This document shows positions 1 through 6,778 of a stretch of DNA of 15,784 nucleotides, piece by piece (the stretch's first letter is position 1; each line of letters begins with the position of its first letter). The notes beneath the pieces were generated by a model, which was not told the DNA's origin, did not search any database, and saw nothing but the letters and a program-made list of their open reading frames with translations. Origin of the DNA: an uncultured Eggerthellaceae bacterium (lineage in GTDB: Bacteria > Actinomycetota > Coriobacteriia > Coriobacteriales > Eggerthellaceae). Made by a program: the position numbers and the translations under genes. The stretch lies in assembly GCA_910577495.1 (NCBI GenBank), contig CAJTML010000042.1:1-15784 (forward strand), given 5' to 3'.

Positions 1-1
1 C

Positions 2-952
2 TTTGGCATTGAGCAAGACGTTGACTTTGTTGCAGCGTCGTTTATCCGCAGCGCGGCTGACGTTGAAGAAGTGCGCGCTTTTCTCTATGGCCATGGGGGA
101 GCAGGCATACAGTCAGGCACCTCCATTGGAATTATTGCTAAGATTGAGTGTGCTGAGGCAGTGGCGAATTTCGAAGAGATCCTAGAAGCGGCTGATGGCA
201 TTATGGTTGCTCGCGGAGATCTGGGTGTTGAGGTGCCGGCATGGCAAGTTCCTCATCTGCAGAAACGCTTTATTCGCGCGGCAAATCGTGCATCAAAGCC
301 GGTCATTACTGCAACGCAGATGCTGGACTCTATGATTCGCTCTCCGCGTCCGACGCGTGCCGAGGTCACTGACGTGGCAAACGCGGTCTATGATGGAACG
401 GACGCGGTCATGCTTTCAGGCGAGACGGCAAACGGCTCATACCCCGTTGAATCGGTAGCCATGATGGCAAACATCCTGGAGGCATCTGAGCCGTATCTGT
501 TTGATGAGCGTATGCCTGATCGGACGCGCAACAAGGCGCGTGTGGCGCTTGCAGTGGGAATTGCGGCGGTACAAACCGCCGAAAACATCAACGCTAGCTG
601 CATTGTGGCGCCCACCATGTCAGGGCGTACGTCGCGGCTGGTATCCAATCTTCGTCCGCGCGTTCCCATTTATGTTGTGACGCCTTTTGAGCGCGTCATG
701 CGCCAGCAGCAGCTGAACTGGGGAGCGTACCCGGTGCTTGGTAACGTGCAGGGTGATATGGCGCAAGTTATTAGTGAGGCAAAACGAGCGGTGCTTGCGC
801 ATAATATGGTGTCAGTGGGAGACATTGCGGTGTTTACCGTGGGGGATAAGACCACGTCACCCGATATTGAGCCAAACGTGCCAGCGCGTGTGGGTGTGGT
901 TGCTGCCACCAACGTTATGTATGTCGTACAAATTCGCGAAGAGGAGCAGTAG
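2..952 (+). CDS. pyk: Pyruvate kinase, C-terminal part (5' end outside window)
   Basis: Pyruvate kinase transfers phosphate from phosphoenolpyruvate to ADP, the last step of glycolysis, in the cytosol. The reading frame is already open at base 2, so only the last 316 residues are present, against about 470-480 for the family. Visible family motifs are IAKIE followed by a GIMVARGDLGVE block, which carries the divalent-cation and phosphoenolpyruvate ligands. After it come the TATQMLDSM segment and a PTRAEVTDVANAV...DAVMLSGETA block closing the barrel. The remainder, from about base 530, matches the C-terminal regulatory domain (APTMSGRTSRLVSNLRP). The gene ends in TAG, whose final G is the first base of the next gene's GTG start, so the two are probably translationally coupled. 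Identification is firm; the start and B domain cannot be assessed. Confidence 0.97.
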   Translation, partial: FGIEQDVDFVAASFIRSAADVEEVRAFLYGHGGAGIQSGTSIGIIAKIECAEAVANFEEILEAADGIMVARGDLGVEVPAWQVPHLQKRFIRAANRASKPVITATQMLDSMIRSPRPTRAEVTDVANAVYDGTDAVMLSGETANGSYPVESVAMMANILEASEPYLFDERMPDRTRNKARVALAVGIAAVQTAENINASCIVAPTMSGRTSRLVSNLRPRVPIYVVTPFERVMRQQQLNWGAYPVLGNVQGDMAQVISEAKRAVLAHNMVSVGDIAVFTVGDKTTSPDIEPNVPARVGVVAATNVMYVVQIREEEQ

Positions 953-1859
953 TGGGCTTTTTGGATGACGCACAGGATTTGCTGGATAAAGGCGTGAGTG
1001 CAGCGAAGGGTGCTGTATCAAATGTGGCAGTAGAGCAATTTGGCTACATGAAGGCGTTTGTGCGTTTGTGTGCTGAAGGAGCGCAAGCCGGCTGGCATGA
1101 AGGAAACGGCGGCAACTTGTCGTACCGGCTCACAGTCGAAGAGGTGGCCAATACGCGCTCGTACTTTTACACAACCCCCAGCTCATGGGTCATCATGGAT
1201 CGTGTCTTTGAAAACCTTGCGGGCGATTTTTTCGCCATCACGGCAGCGGGGTGTGCCATGAAGCAAGTGGCGCTTGATCCGAAGCGCTGTGTTGGCATCG
1301 TGGAGCTTGATAGCACGGGTGGTGCTTGGCGCATCGTGTGGGGCTTCAAGGACGATGGCAGGCCGACCTCCGAGCTCATGAGCCACCTTGAGTGCAAAGC
1401 GTGCGCAAGCGTATCACGGACGGGAAGAGCCGCGTGGTGTATCACGCACATCCCACGTCGGTTATTGCTTTGTCGAAGCTGATCGGGCCTGATGCAAAGC
1501 GGATGTCGAATGTGCTGTGGAAGGCCATGACCGAATGCGTGCTCTTTTTCCCGGAAGGCGTGGGTGCGCTGGCATGTTGTGTGCCGGGGTCAGCTGAGCT
1601 GGCACGCCTGACCACGCAGGCCATGGAGGAGTTTGCTGCGGTGGTTTGGGTGAACCACGGGCTGCTCTCCACAGGCGATGGCTTTGAGGAAGCGTTTGGC
1701 TTAGAATCGGTTATTGTTAAGGCGGCGGATATTGTGCTTGCCTCGTCAGCTTTGACGGGGGCGCAGGGTGCGCTGCCCCATGCAATGACTGGTGCTGACG
1801 TACGCGCCATTGCTGAGCACTATCAGCTTGCGCTTCGTGCAGACTTTGTTGAGGAATAG
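952..1859 (+). pseudogene. RhaD-type class II aldolase with a one-base frameshift
   Basis: The two parts together match rhamnulose-1-phosphate aldolase, a zinc class II aldolase that splits L-rhamnulose-1-phosphate into dihydroxyacetone phosphate and L-lactaldehyde. The first part (GTG at 952, good GAGGAG at 941-946) holds GWHEGNGGNLSYRL and PTSEL, with E141 at the position of the catalytic Glu. It then runs off frame and stops at 1482 after 176 codons. The second part, from about 1401 to 1859 in another frame, holds the zinc motif HAHPT, FPEGVG, and a third probable zinc His in VNHGLL. Adding one base after 1401 joins SHLECKA to VRKRITDGKSRVV and gives a 302-residue protein, against about 275 for E. 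coli RhaD. The extra length is an N-terminal helical leader of about 30 residues. As read, the first product lacks all zinc His residues. Causes could be a real disruption, a sequencing error, or less likely recoding; no classic slippery heptamer is present. Confidence 0.8.
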
Positions 1860-1878
1860 GCGCTTCATAACTTTGCGC

Positions 1879-1907
1879 TTGAAGGGCGAAAGCCACTTTG
1901 CTATTAT
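1879..1907 (+). promoter_or_regulatory. Sigma70-type promoter of rpmE
   Basis: TTGAAG at 1879-1884 and TATTAT at 1902-1907 lie exactly 17 bp apart, close to the housekeeping consensus. They sit in the gap between the aldolase remnant and rpmE. Transcription would start near 1914 and give a leader of about 50 nt carrying a hairpin. The assignment rests on sequence pattern and position only. Confidence 0.6.
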
Positions 1908-1913
1908 AGACAG

Positions 1914-1964
1914 GCTTGTCTTCCGCCTTGGTCGGAAACCAAGGCATGAATAGGAGAACCATTT
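1914..1964 (+). promoter_or_regulatory. rpmE leader with 8-bp hairpin, candidate L31 autoregulatory RNA
   Basis: An 8-bp perfect stem occupies 1925-1932 and 1938-1945 (GCCTTGGT / ACCAAGGC) with a CGGAA loop. It ends 7 nt before the rpmE Shine-Dalgarno AGGAGA at 1952-1957. No T-tract follows, so it is not an intrinsic terminator. From memory, structured L31 ribosomal leaders have been described by comparative genomics in several lineages, including one named for Coriobacteria. That this is a member is an inference. A binding site for bL31 upstream of its own ribosome binding site would fit feedback control of translation. Confidence 0.5.
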
Positions 1965-2456
1965 ATGAAACCAGAGATTCATCCCGAGTACATGGACTGT
2001 ACGGTTCGCTGCAGCTGCGGCAACACCTTCCAGACCCGCTCAACCAAACCGGAACTGAAGATTGACATCTGCAACGTATGTCATCCGTTCTACACTGGCC
2101 AGCAACGCTTTGTTGACACTGGCGGACGTGTACAGCGTTTTGCTGATAAATTTGGTGCAGCAAAGGAAACGGTTGCAGAGCGCGAGGCTGCACGCAAGGC
2201 TAAGCGTGCTGCTGAGGTTGCAGAGCGCGAAGCTGCTAAGAAAGCAGAGCGTGAGGCAAAGGCTGCTGAGAAAGCAAAGCGTGCTGAGGAATTCGCAAAG
2301 AAGGCTGAAGCTGAAGCTGCTGCTGCTGAGGCAACCGCTGAGGTGCAGGAAAACGTTGCTGAGGCAACCGCCGAAGAGGCTGCTGCCGTTGACGCATTGG
2401 TAGACCAGGCTCCTGAGGCTGAAGTTGTTGAGGCAACCGAAGAGGTTTCTGAATAA
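1965..2456 (+). CDS. rpmE: Ribosomal protein bL31 with long Ala/Glu/Lys-rich tail
   Basis: bL31 is a small zinc-binding protein of the large ribosomal subunit that contributes to the bridge with the 30S head. Residues 1-64 are canonical: MKPEIHPEY start, C16-x-C18 and C36-x2-C39 (the zinc-containing type), and the HPFYTGQQRFVDTGGRVQRF signature. Most bL31 proteins end near residue 70; here about 95 more residues follow. Residues 65 to about 115 are alternating Lys/Arg/Glu/Ala and look like a charged single helix or coiled coil. The last 45 are acidic and Ala-rich, with three EAT(A)E units encoded by near-identical DNA at 2325-2337, 2358-2370 and 2427-2440. It has its own promoter, leader hairpin and terminator, so it is monocistronic. 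The identification is certain; the tail's role is unknown. Confidence 0.97.
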   Translation: MKPEIHPEYMDCTVRCSCGNTFQTRSTKPELKIDICNVCHPFYTGQQRFVDTGGRVQRFADKFGAAKETVAEREAARKAKRAAEVAEREAAKKAEREAKAAEKAKRAEEFAKKAEAEAAAAEATAEVQENVAEATAEEAAAVDALVDQAPEAEVVEATEEVSE

Positions 2457-2480
2457 TTCAGTCCAACAATGGTTGAACTA

Positions 2481-2518
2481 AGCGCCCAGCTCACGTTAGT
2501 TGGGCGCTTTTATTTTTT
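2481..2518 (+). terminator. Rho-independent terminator after rpmE
   Basis: An 11-bp stem with one G-T pair (2481-2491 with 2498-2508; AGCGCCC...GGGCGCT), a 6-nt loop and a T-rich run TTTTATTTTTT immediately after. It lies 24 bp beyond the rpmE stop and just before the next gene's ribosome binding site, so the next gene needs its own promoter or depends on read-through. Confidence 0.9.
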
Positions 2519-2532
2519 GAAAGGGGATCGCC

Positions 2533-3246
2533 ATGATTGACAATGCGGCCTTCAGATCCATTAGTTACGGACTCTTTATTATTGGTGCGCACTCTGCTGA
2601 TGGGTGTGCAGGATGCGTGGTGAATACGTTTCAGCAGGTGACCTCCACGCCGCTCCAGGTGAGCGTGACGCTCAATAAAGAGAATTGCACCACGCAGGCC
2701 ATCCAAAACTCAGGTCGTTTTTGTGCATCGGTACTCTCAGAGGCTGCTCCGATGGAGCTTATCGGCCGTTTTGGCTTTCATAGCAGCAACGAGCTTGATA
2801 AGTTTGATGGCGTTAAGCATGGCGAAGACGGGGCAGGTGTGCCCTACGTTACCGAGTGCTGCGCTGCATGGTTTAGTGTGCGCGTCGTGCAAACGTTGGA
2901 CGTGGGGACGCACATCATGTTCATTGGCGAAGTTGAGGCAGCAGAACCCGTAGAGCAGGTATCTCCTATGACCTATGCCTACTATCACCAGGTCAAGGGT
3001 GGTAAAACCCCGCCGCGCGCCTCAAGCTTTTTACCAACCGAGGAAACGGCAGCCCCTGTCGTAGCACCCGCTGCGTCTGATGCGCCCGCAGCCGCTTCAG
3101 AGTTTACGGGCGGCGGCGGACGTGGTGCTTACGCGTGGCAGTGTCAGGTGTGCGGCCACATTGAGTATGTGGATGAGCTGCCCGAAGACTACGTGTGTCC
3201 CATCTGTGGGGTTGGGCGCGAAATGTTTGTGCGTATCGCGCTGTAG
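2533..3246 (+). CDS. Flavin reductase-rubredoxin fusion (high-molecular-weight rubredoxin type)
   Basis: This resembles the high-molecular-weight rubredoxin (Hrb) of anaerobes such as Moorella, an NAD(P)H:flavin oxidoreductase that passes electrons through its rubredoxin to partners such as flavodiiron proteins, which reduce O2 or NO. Residues about 1-155 form the flavin reductase domain (FRSISYGLFIIGA start, then GCVVNTFQQVTSTPLQVSVTL). Residues 156-198 are a Pro/Ala/Gly-rich linker. Residues 199-237 form a rubredoxin domain with iron ligands C204, C207, C222 and C225 (CQVCGH...CPICG), 14 residues between the pairs as in the short rubrerythrin-type domain. The AAAGGGG sequence before ATG 2533 is a good ribosome binding site. 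No flavodiiron gene is nearby, so the partner is not shown here. Domain calls are firm; the physiological role is inferred from the family. Confidence 0.88.
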   Translation: MIDNAAFRSISYGLFIIGAHSADGCAGCVVNTFQQVTSTPLQVSVTLNKENCTTQAIQNSGRFCASVLSEAAPMELIGRFGFHSSNELDKFDGVKHGEDGAGVPYVTECCAAWFSVRVVQTLDVGTHIMFIGEVEAAEPVEQVSPMTYAYYHQVKGGKTPPRASSFLPTEETAAPVVAPAASDAPAAASEFTGGGGRGAYAWQCQVCGHIEYVDELPEDYVCPICGVGREMFVRIAL

Positions 3247-3253
3247 GTTGTCG

Positions 3254-4150
3254 TTACTTATTCCACGACAGAAACGCCCAGGTTACCGTGCGCGGCTTGC
3301 GAAGTCGCCACGCACCCTGGGCGACTCCTTTTTTATCGGGCTTGCCACTGTCTTCGTTGGCGACAAGCTCAGCTGAAAGCCAGTCTCCCAGGTTGATGAG
3401 CGCGCGTTCAATCTCGCGCTCCGAGGCATAAGATTTCGCCGCATCGGTTGCCATGGCTGAAAAATGCGCAAGCGCCTCATCGTAGGAGGTAAAGGTGTAC
3501 TCGCGCGTGCTTTCTATGTAAGACACTTCAGCTTTGATGCCCTCATTCGCCAAAATGGTGAATGCGTAGAGGTAATCTCTACCAAAAAGTGTTGGCAGGC
3601 CAATTTCGCGAAGGATGCGCTCATCGGTGCGTGGGGAGGAACCCGTGGCAAGCGTGATGCAGACGCGACGGCGCGCAACTGATGTTAGCTTTAAGAGTGC
3701 GGTGCGCAAATCGGCAACCGCAATGGAACGTGAAGCCAAGGCAACGTCGAATGCGTTTTCGGTGATGCCGTGGGTAGGCCAGCTGTCCTCCCAGCTCATT
3801 TGCACTGGTGTGATGGAAGTGACGGCTTGTGCGGCGGCTTGCTGCATCATCTGATCAAGCATGCCAGCTGAAAAATCTGCTGCACACACGTTGTGGCCGG
3901 CGTGTGCCAAAGGAAGCGCCAGCGCCCCGGTGCCGCAACCCATGTCAAAGACGGTTTCGCCTGGTAGGATGGCTGCGCGCTGCAAAAAGTCCTCAACGTA
4001 GGCGTTGGGTGCATCTTTGGTGGTGAAGGTTTGCGCGCGCTTATCCCAATAGGCGGCATCGTCGGTTTTGCGCCTGAATTGCTGCATGGCTTGATATTCG
4101 GCGTTCCAATCAGCTGTGGTTAAGATCGGCAAAAAATTCGTGTGTTCCAT
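3254..4150 (-). CDS. Class I SAM-dependent methyltransferase, substrate unknown
   Basis: The 298-residue protein has a class I Rossmann methyltransferase fold. Motif I is V67-F-D-M-G-C-G-T-G-A, binding S-adenosylmethionine, followed by an acidic residue at the end of strand 2 (NVCAADFSAGML) and an FDVALASRSI motif-IV-like segment. About 40 residues precede the fold (AYWDKRAQTF), as in small-molecule methyltransferases of the UbiE/BioC-like group, but nothing fixes the substrate. I chose ATG at 4150 because AAGGA lies about 6 nt upstream on the minus strand. The in-frame ATG at 4189 lacks a ribosome binding site. The gene is convergent with the flavin reductase-rubredoxin gene (7 bp between stops) and divergent from thyX. 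Its last codons overlap that neighbour's probable terminator. Confidence 0.85.
   Translation of the reverse strand: MEHTNFLPILTTADWNAEYQAMQQFRRKTDDAAYWDKRAQTFTTKDAPNAYVEDFLQRAAILPGETVFDMGCGTGALALPLAHAGHNVCAADFSAGMLDQMMQQAAAQAVTSITPVQMSWEDSWPTHGITENAFDVALASRSIAVADLRTALLKLTSVARRRVCITLATGSSPRTDERILREIGLPTLFGRDYLYAFTILANEGIKAEVSYIESTREYTFTSYDEALAHFSAMATDAAKSYASEREIERALINLGDWLSAELVANEDSGKPDKKGVAQGAWRLRKPRTVTWAFLSWNK
3275..3334 (+). terminator. Probable terminator of the flavin reductase-rubredoxin gene, inside the convergent gene
   Basis: CGCCCAGG at 3275-3282 pairs with CCTGGGCG at 3316-3323, and inside this GTGCG (3288-3292) pairs with CGCAC (3311-3315), leaving a one-sided 5-nt bulge and an 18-nt loop. 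A T-run (CCTTTTTT) begins 5 nt after the stem. It lies entirely within the last 27 codons of the minus-strand methyltransferase. The longish loop and offset T-run make it less ideal than the rpmE terminator. Confidence 0.6.
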
Positions 4151-4255
4151 GCGATGTCCTTGGTTCGATAAAAATAAGTCAGGTACCATAGACAGGATAC
4201 CTTTTGAGAGGCACTTTGTGTATTTGAACTAACGTTTACGTGAGGAGCAATTCCT

Positions 4256-4936
4256 ATGCATGTTGAATTACTCTACCATACCCCCGATCCTGAGCGCGCC
4301 ATCGCAACGGCGGCTCGTCTGTGCTATGCGCCCGTTGGTGCGTCAGAGCTTATGGAGACCATGCCAGAAGAGCGCATCAAAAGCGTGCTTGCCACCATTA
4401 TGGGAAGTGGGCATTTCTCAACGCTTGAACATGCAAGCTACACCTTTGCGGTGGAAGGTGTTTCGCGTGCGCTGACTCATCAGCTGGTGCGTCACCGCAT
4501 TGCAAGCTTCAACCAGCAATCCCAGCGCTACGTGAAATTCAAGGATGGCCTTGAGGTGGTCGTACCGCCAACGGTTGCCGCAGATGAGCAAACCGCCGCC
4601 GTTTTCGACGAGGCTATTGCTGCTTGCATTGCGGCCTACGAGGCGCTTTTGGAGGCAGGAATTCCTGCTGAGGATGCGCGCTATTTGCTGCCAAACGCCG
4701 CTGAAACCAAGATTGTCATCACGATGAACGTGCGCGAGTTGCTGCATTTCTTTAACCTGCGCTGCTGCAATCGTGCTCAGTGGGAAATTCGCGAGATGGC
4801 GCATAAAATGCTTGAGCTTGCGCGCCCCACAGCGCCCTATATCTTTGCAGATGCGGGTGCGCCGTGTGTGAGCGGTCCGTGCCCTGAGGGCAAGATGACG
4901 TGCGGAAATCCCTATCCTCGTGTAACGAGGGATTAG
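4256..4936 (+). CDS. thyX: FAD-dependent thymidylate synthase ThyX
   Basis: ThyX makes dTMP from dUMP using methylene-tetrahydrofolate, NADPH and FAD, replacing the classical ThyA route. The 226-residue length is normal. The signature RHRx7S is present at R79-H80-R81 to S89 (RHRIASFNQQSQRY), which binds dUMP and FAD. The SGHFSTLEHASYTF segment and the C-terminal FNLRCCNRAQWEIREMA block are also typical. The start ATG 4256 has GAGGAG at 4242-4247. The downstream DUF1385 gene begins one base after its stop, so they share a transcript. tmk, the next enzyme in dTTP synthesis, lies further along in the same window but not in this operon. Confidence 0.97.
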   Translation: MHVELLYHTPDPERAIATAARLCYAPVGASELMETMPEERIKSVLATIMGSGHFSTLEHASYTFAVEGVSRALTHQLVRHRIASFNQQSQRYVKFKDGLEVVVPPTVAADEQTAAVFDEAIAACIAAYEALLEAGIPAEDARYLLPNAAETKIVITMNVRELLHFFNLRCCNRAQWEIREMAHKMLELARPTAPYIFADAGAPCVSGPCPEGKMTCGNPYPRVTRD

Positions 4937-4937
4937 T

Positions 4938-6155
4938 ATGGCGAAAGAAAAATCAGACCTTTCGCGTGCCTTTTCTGAGGATGGTGCGCTCAAAACGCAC
5001 GTCGGCGGCCAGGCGCTCATTGAGGGCATCATGATGCGCGGTAAGTACAACTGGTCGGTAGCCGTGCGCGAGCCCAGCGGCACCATTTATGTGGAAGAGC
5101 ATGATCTGGCTTCGGGGCGCGATAAAAACGGATGGATGCACTGGCCACTCGTACGTGGCTGTCGCGCGCTGGTTGAGTCGCTCATGCTTGGATATAAGGC
5201 GCTTGAGATTGCGGCGCTCCATGCATTTGCTGATGAGGAAGATTCTAAGGAAGCGCCTGCGGGGGATGTACAGGCTGCAGCGGCTCATGAAAAGCTCAGT
5301 GCGGAGCTTGATAAAGATGAGCTTGAAGCGGTCTTGCTTGACAATGAATTTGAAGGCGAATTTGAGCAGGCGGATGCCACGGCTCATGCAACTAGCGCAA
5401 GTGAGCGCCAAGCGGAACATGCAGCTGCAGTTGCCCAAGAGAGCGCAGACGAGACGTTCGGTAAGCGCGAGATGGCCATTTCAATGGTGCTTGGCCTGGT
5501 GCTTGGTGTGGTGCTCTTCATTGTGGCGCCGGCGTTTATCACCAACCTTATTGTGGGCGAATATGACACAAACCCCATTCTTTGGAACGTGGTTGATGGC
5601 CTGTTGCGTGTTGCGGTCTTTGTGTTCTACTTGTGGCTCATCGGGCGCATGAGTGATATCAAGCGCATGTTTGGCTATCACGGTGCTGAGCATAAAACTA
5701 TCCACTGCTTTGAGCATGGGTTGGATCTTACGCCTGAAAACGCACGGAGTTTTCCGAGGTTACACGTGCGCTGCGGTACGGCATTTTTGATCATGGTCAT
5801 GATTATTGCCATCTTTGTCTACACCGTCATCCCAGTCAATGCGCTCATTGATGCGTGGGGCGTGGCAGACGGCGCGCCGAAGTTGGCACTGGTGATTGCT
5901 ATTCGCATTCTCTTTATGCCGGTGATTGCGGGCATTGCCTATGAGATTACCGTTAAATGGGCGGGCTCGCATCCCAATAATCCGCTGGTAAAAGTGGTGC
6001 TTTGGCCGGGTATGCAGATGCAGTATCTCACCACCAATGAGCCCGACGACGGTCAGATTGAGTGTGCTATTGCTGCCATGAAGCTTGTGCTTGAGCGCGA
6101 AGAGCGCGAAGCGGAGCTTGCGCGTCAGACGGATTCCGCTTCACGCAACGCGTAA
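4938..6155 (+). CDS. DUF1385 (YqhQ-like) integral membrane protein
   Basis: A 405-residue protein with the DUF1385 hallmarks HVGGQALIEGIMMRG (residues 21-35) and YHGAEHK (H248 to K253), followed by PRLHVRCGTAF. Family function is not established. Several hydrophobic segments are visible: about 180-205 (MAISMVLGLVLGVVLF), 213-235, 280-300 (FLIMVMIIAIFVYTVI) and 315-340. Between the N-terminal motif region and the first of these there is a highly acidic, Ala-rich stretch of about 75 residues (roughly 98-175). It looks disordered and varies from the compact core of the family. The protein ends with a charged tail. ATG 4938 follows the thyX stop by one base with GAGGG at 4927-4931. In many Firmicutes and Actinobacteria this family sits beside rpmE and prfA; here it is co-transcribed with thyX. 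Confidence 0.9.
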   Translation: MAKEKSDLSRAFSEDGALKTHVGGQALIEGIMMRGKYNWSVAVREPSGTIYVEEHDLASGRDKNGWMHWPLVRGCRALVESLMLGYKALEIAALHAFADEEDSKEAPAGDVQAAAAHEKLSAELDKDELEAVLLDNEFEGEFEQADATAHATSASERQAEHAAAVAQESADETFGKREMAISMVLGLVLGVVLFIVAPAFITNLIVGEYDTNPILWNVVDGLLRVAVFVFYLWLIGRMSDIKRMFGYHGAEHKTIHCFEHGLDLTPENARSFPRLHVRCGTAFLIMVMIIAIFVYTVIPVNALIDAWGVADGAPKLALVIAIRILFMPVIAGIAYEITVKWAGSHPNNPLVKVVLWPGMQMQYLTTNEPDDGQIECAIAAMKLVLEREEREAELARQTDSASRNA

Positions 6156-6184
6156 GGTGCGCCCCGCCCCACCAGCGCAGTAAA

Positions 6185-6664
6185 TTACCCGAGATATGCC
6201 AGGTAGGGAAGATAGGCTTGTGCAGAGGCAGGCACATCAAAGGTGATGGTCTGCCCATACGCCTCAACGGTGACATAGTTGGGATCGTCGTAGGTGGTAA
6301 GCGTGCCATCAACGCCGAAGTTTTCGCCATTATAAGTAGCAGTGGGTGTGGTGGTGTCAGGCAGGGTGGTAGCCGACCAATCCTGTATGGCTAAATCGTT
6401 GATTGCGCTGCTTACCTGTGCTTCCGACATGCCGGTAGCTTGCGCGATGTCTAAGGTACGTGCCACCAGTGCATCTTCTATAGTGCCTTTCACGCCCGAG
6501 GCATCCAAGGCAGTGTTGACAATTGAGGTATGGGTATCACGGGCAAACTGCTCAAGCGGATTGCCGTCTTTAAAGAGGCCGCCATCAGCGGTTATGAGAA
6601 CACCGACGCATGCAACAATAAGCAGCGCGATGAGTCCGCAGAATACCCCAAGTACTTTTTTCAT
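6185..6664 (-). CDS. Small membrane-anchored or secreted protein of unknown function
   Basis: A 159-residue protein I do not recognise. Residues 1-26 (MKKVLGVFCGLIALLIVACVGVL) are a typical signal-anchor or signal peptide without a clear lipobox, so the rest is probably outside the membrane. Residues about 38-95 are helical, with a TGMSEAQVSSAINDL segment. A Thr/Pro-rich stretch (TTLPDTTTPTATY) follows. The C-terminal part (YVTVEAYGQTITFDVP) reads as beta strands and ends in a Tyr/Leu-rich tip (AYLPYLAYLG). I chose ATG 6664 because AAGGAAG lies 6-7 nt upstream and the hydrophobic anchor begins here; the open frame extends further up to 6937 but without such support. It is convergent with DUF1385 (29 bp apart) and divergent from topA. 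An inverted repeat lies in its leader. Confidence 0.75.
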   Translation of the reverse strand: MKKVLGVFCGLIALLIVACVGVLITADGGLFKDGNPLEQFARDTHTSIVNTALDASGVKGTIEDALVARTLDIAQATGMSEAQVSSAINDLAIQDWSATTLPDTTTPTATYNGENFGVDGTLTTYDDPNYVTVEAYGQTITFDVPASAQAYLPYLAYLG

Positions 6665-6685
6665 CGGTTGCTTCCTTTCGCCTGT

Positions 6686-6709
6686 TTGGTATGAAGTGCT
6701 CCATACTAA
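6686..6709. promoter_or_regulatory. Inverted repeat upstream of the 6185-6664 gene, operator candidate
   Basis: TTGGTATG (6686-6693) and CATACTAA (6702-6709) form 8-bp arms with one G-T mismatch around an 8-nt spacer. On the minus strand the right arm contains TAGTAT, a possible -10 element for the small membrane protein, 38-44 nt before its start. A repressor dimer site overlapping the promoter would fit, but a weak RNA hairpin or chance are alternatives. Confidence 0.35.
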
Positions 6710-6750
6710 CCCAGTTTGCGGTTTTATTGCCGCGCCTTCATGCATTTTTC

Positions 6751-6778
6751 TTGCGGACAACAAATAATCGTGTATGCT
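6751..6778 (+). promoter_or_regulatory. Candidate promoter of topA
   Basis: TTGCGG at 6751-6756 and TATGCT at 6773-6778, 16 bp apart, in the divergent intergenic region. Transcription from here would give a topA leader of about 115 nt. The match is moderate, and no better pair is visible upstream of topA. Confidence 0.45.

Noticed and set aside
1390..1482. Programmed -1 frameshifting in the aldolase gene.
   Set aside because: No X-XXY-YYZ slippery heptamer is seen near 1401 (the local sequence is GTGCAAAGCGTGC), so mutation or sequencing error is the simpler reading.
2090..2494. Minus-strand 134-codon frame rich in Ser and Ala opposite rpmE.
   Set aside because: It mirrors the Ala/Glu-rich tail of bL31 and its terminator; the composition is what antisense of GCT/GCA/GAG codons gives, with no motif.
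4151..4255. Divergent promoters between the methyltransferase and thyX genes.
   Set aside because: Both genes need promoters here, but no -35/-10 pair with good matches and spacing stands out on either strand, so none was called.
6156..6173. GGTGCGCCCCGCCCCACC as a terminator after DUF1385.
   Set aside because: Only four base pairs form and no T-tract follows on either strand.
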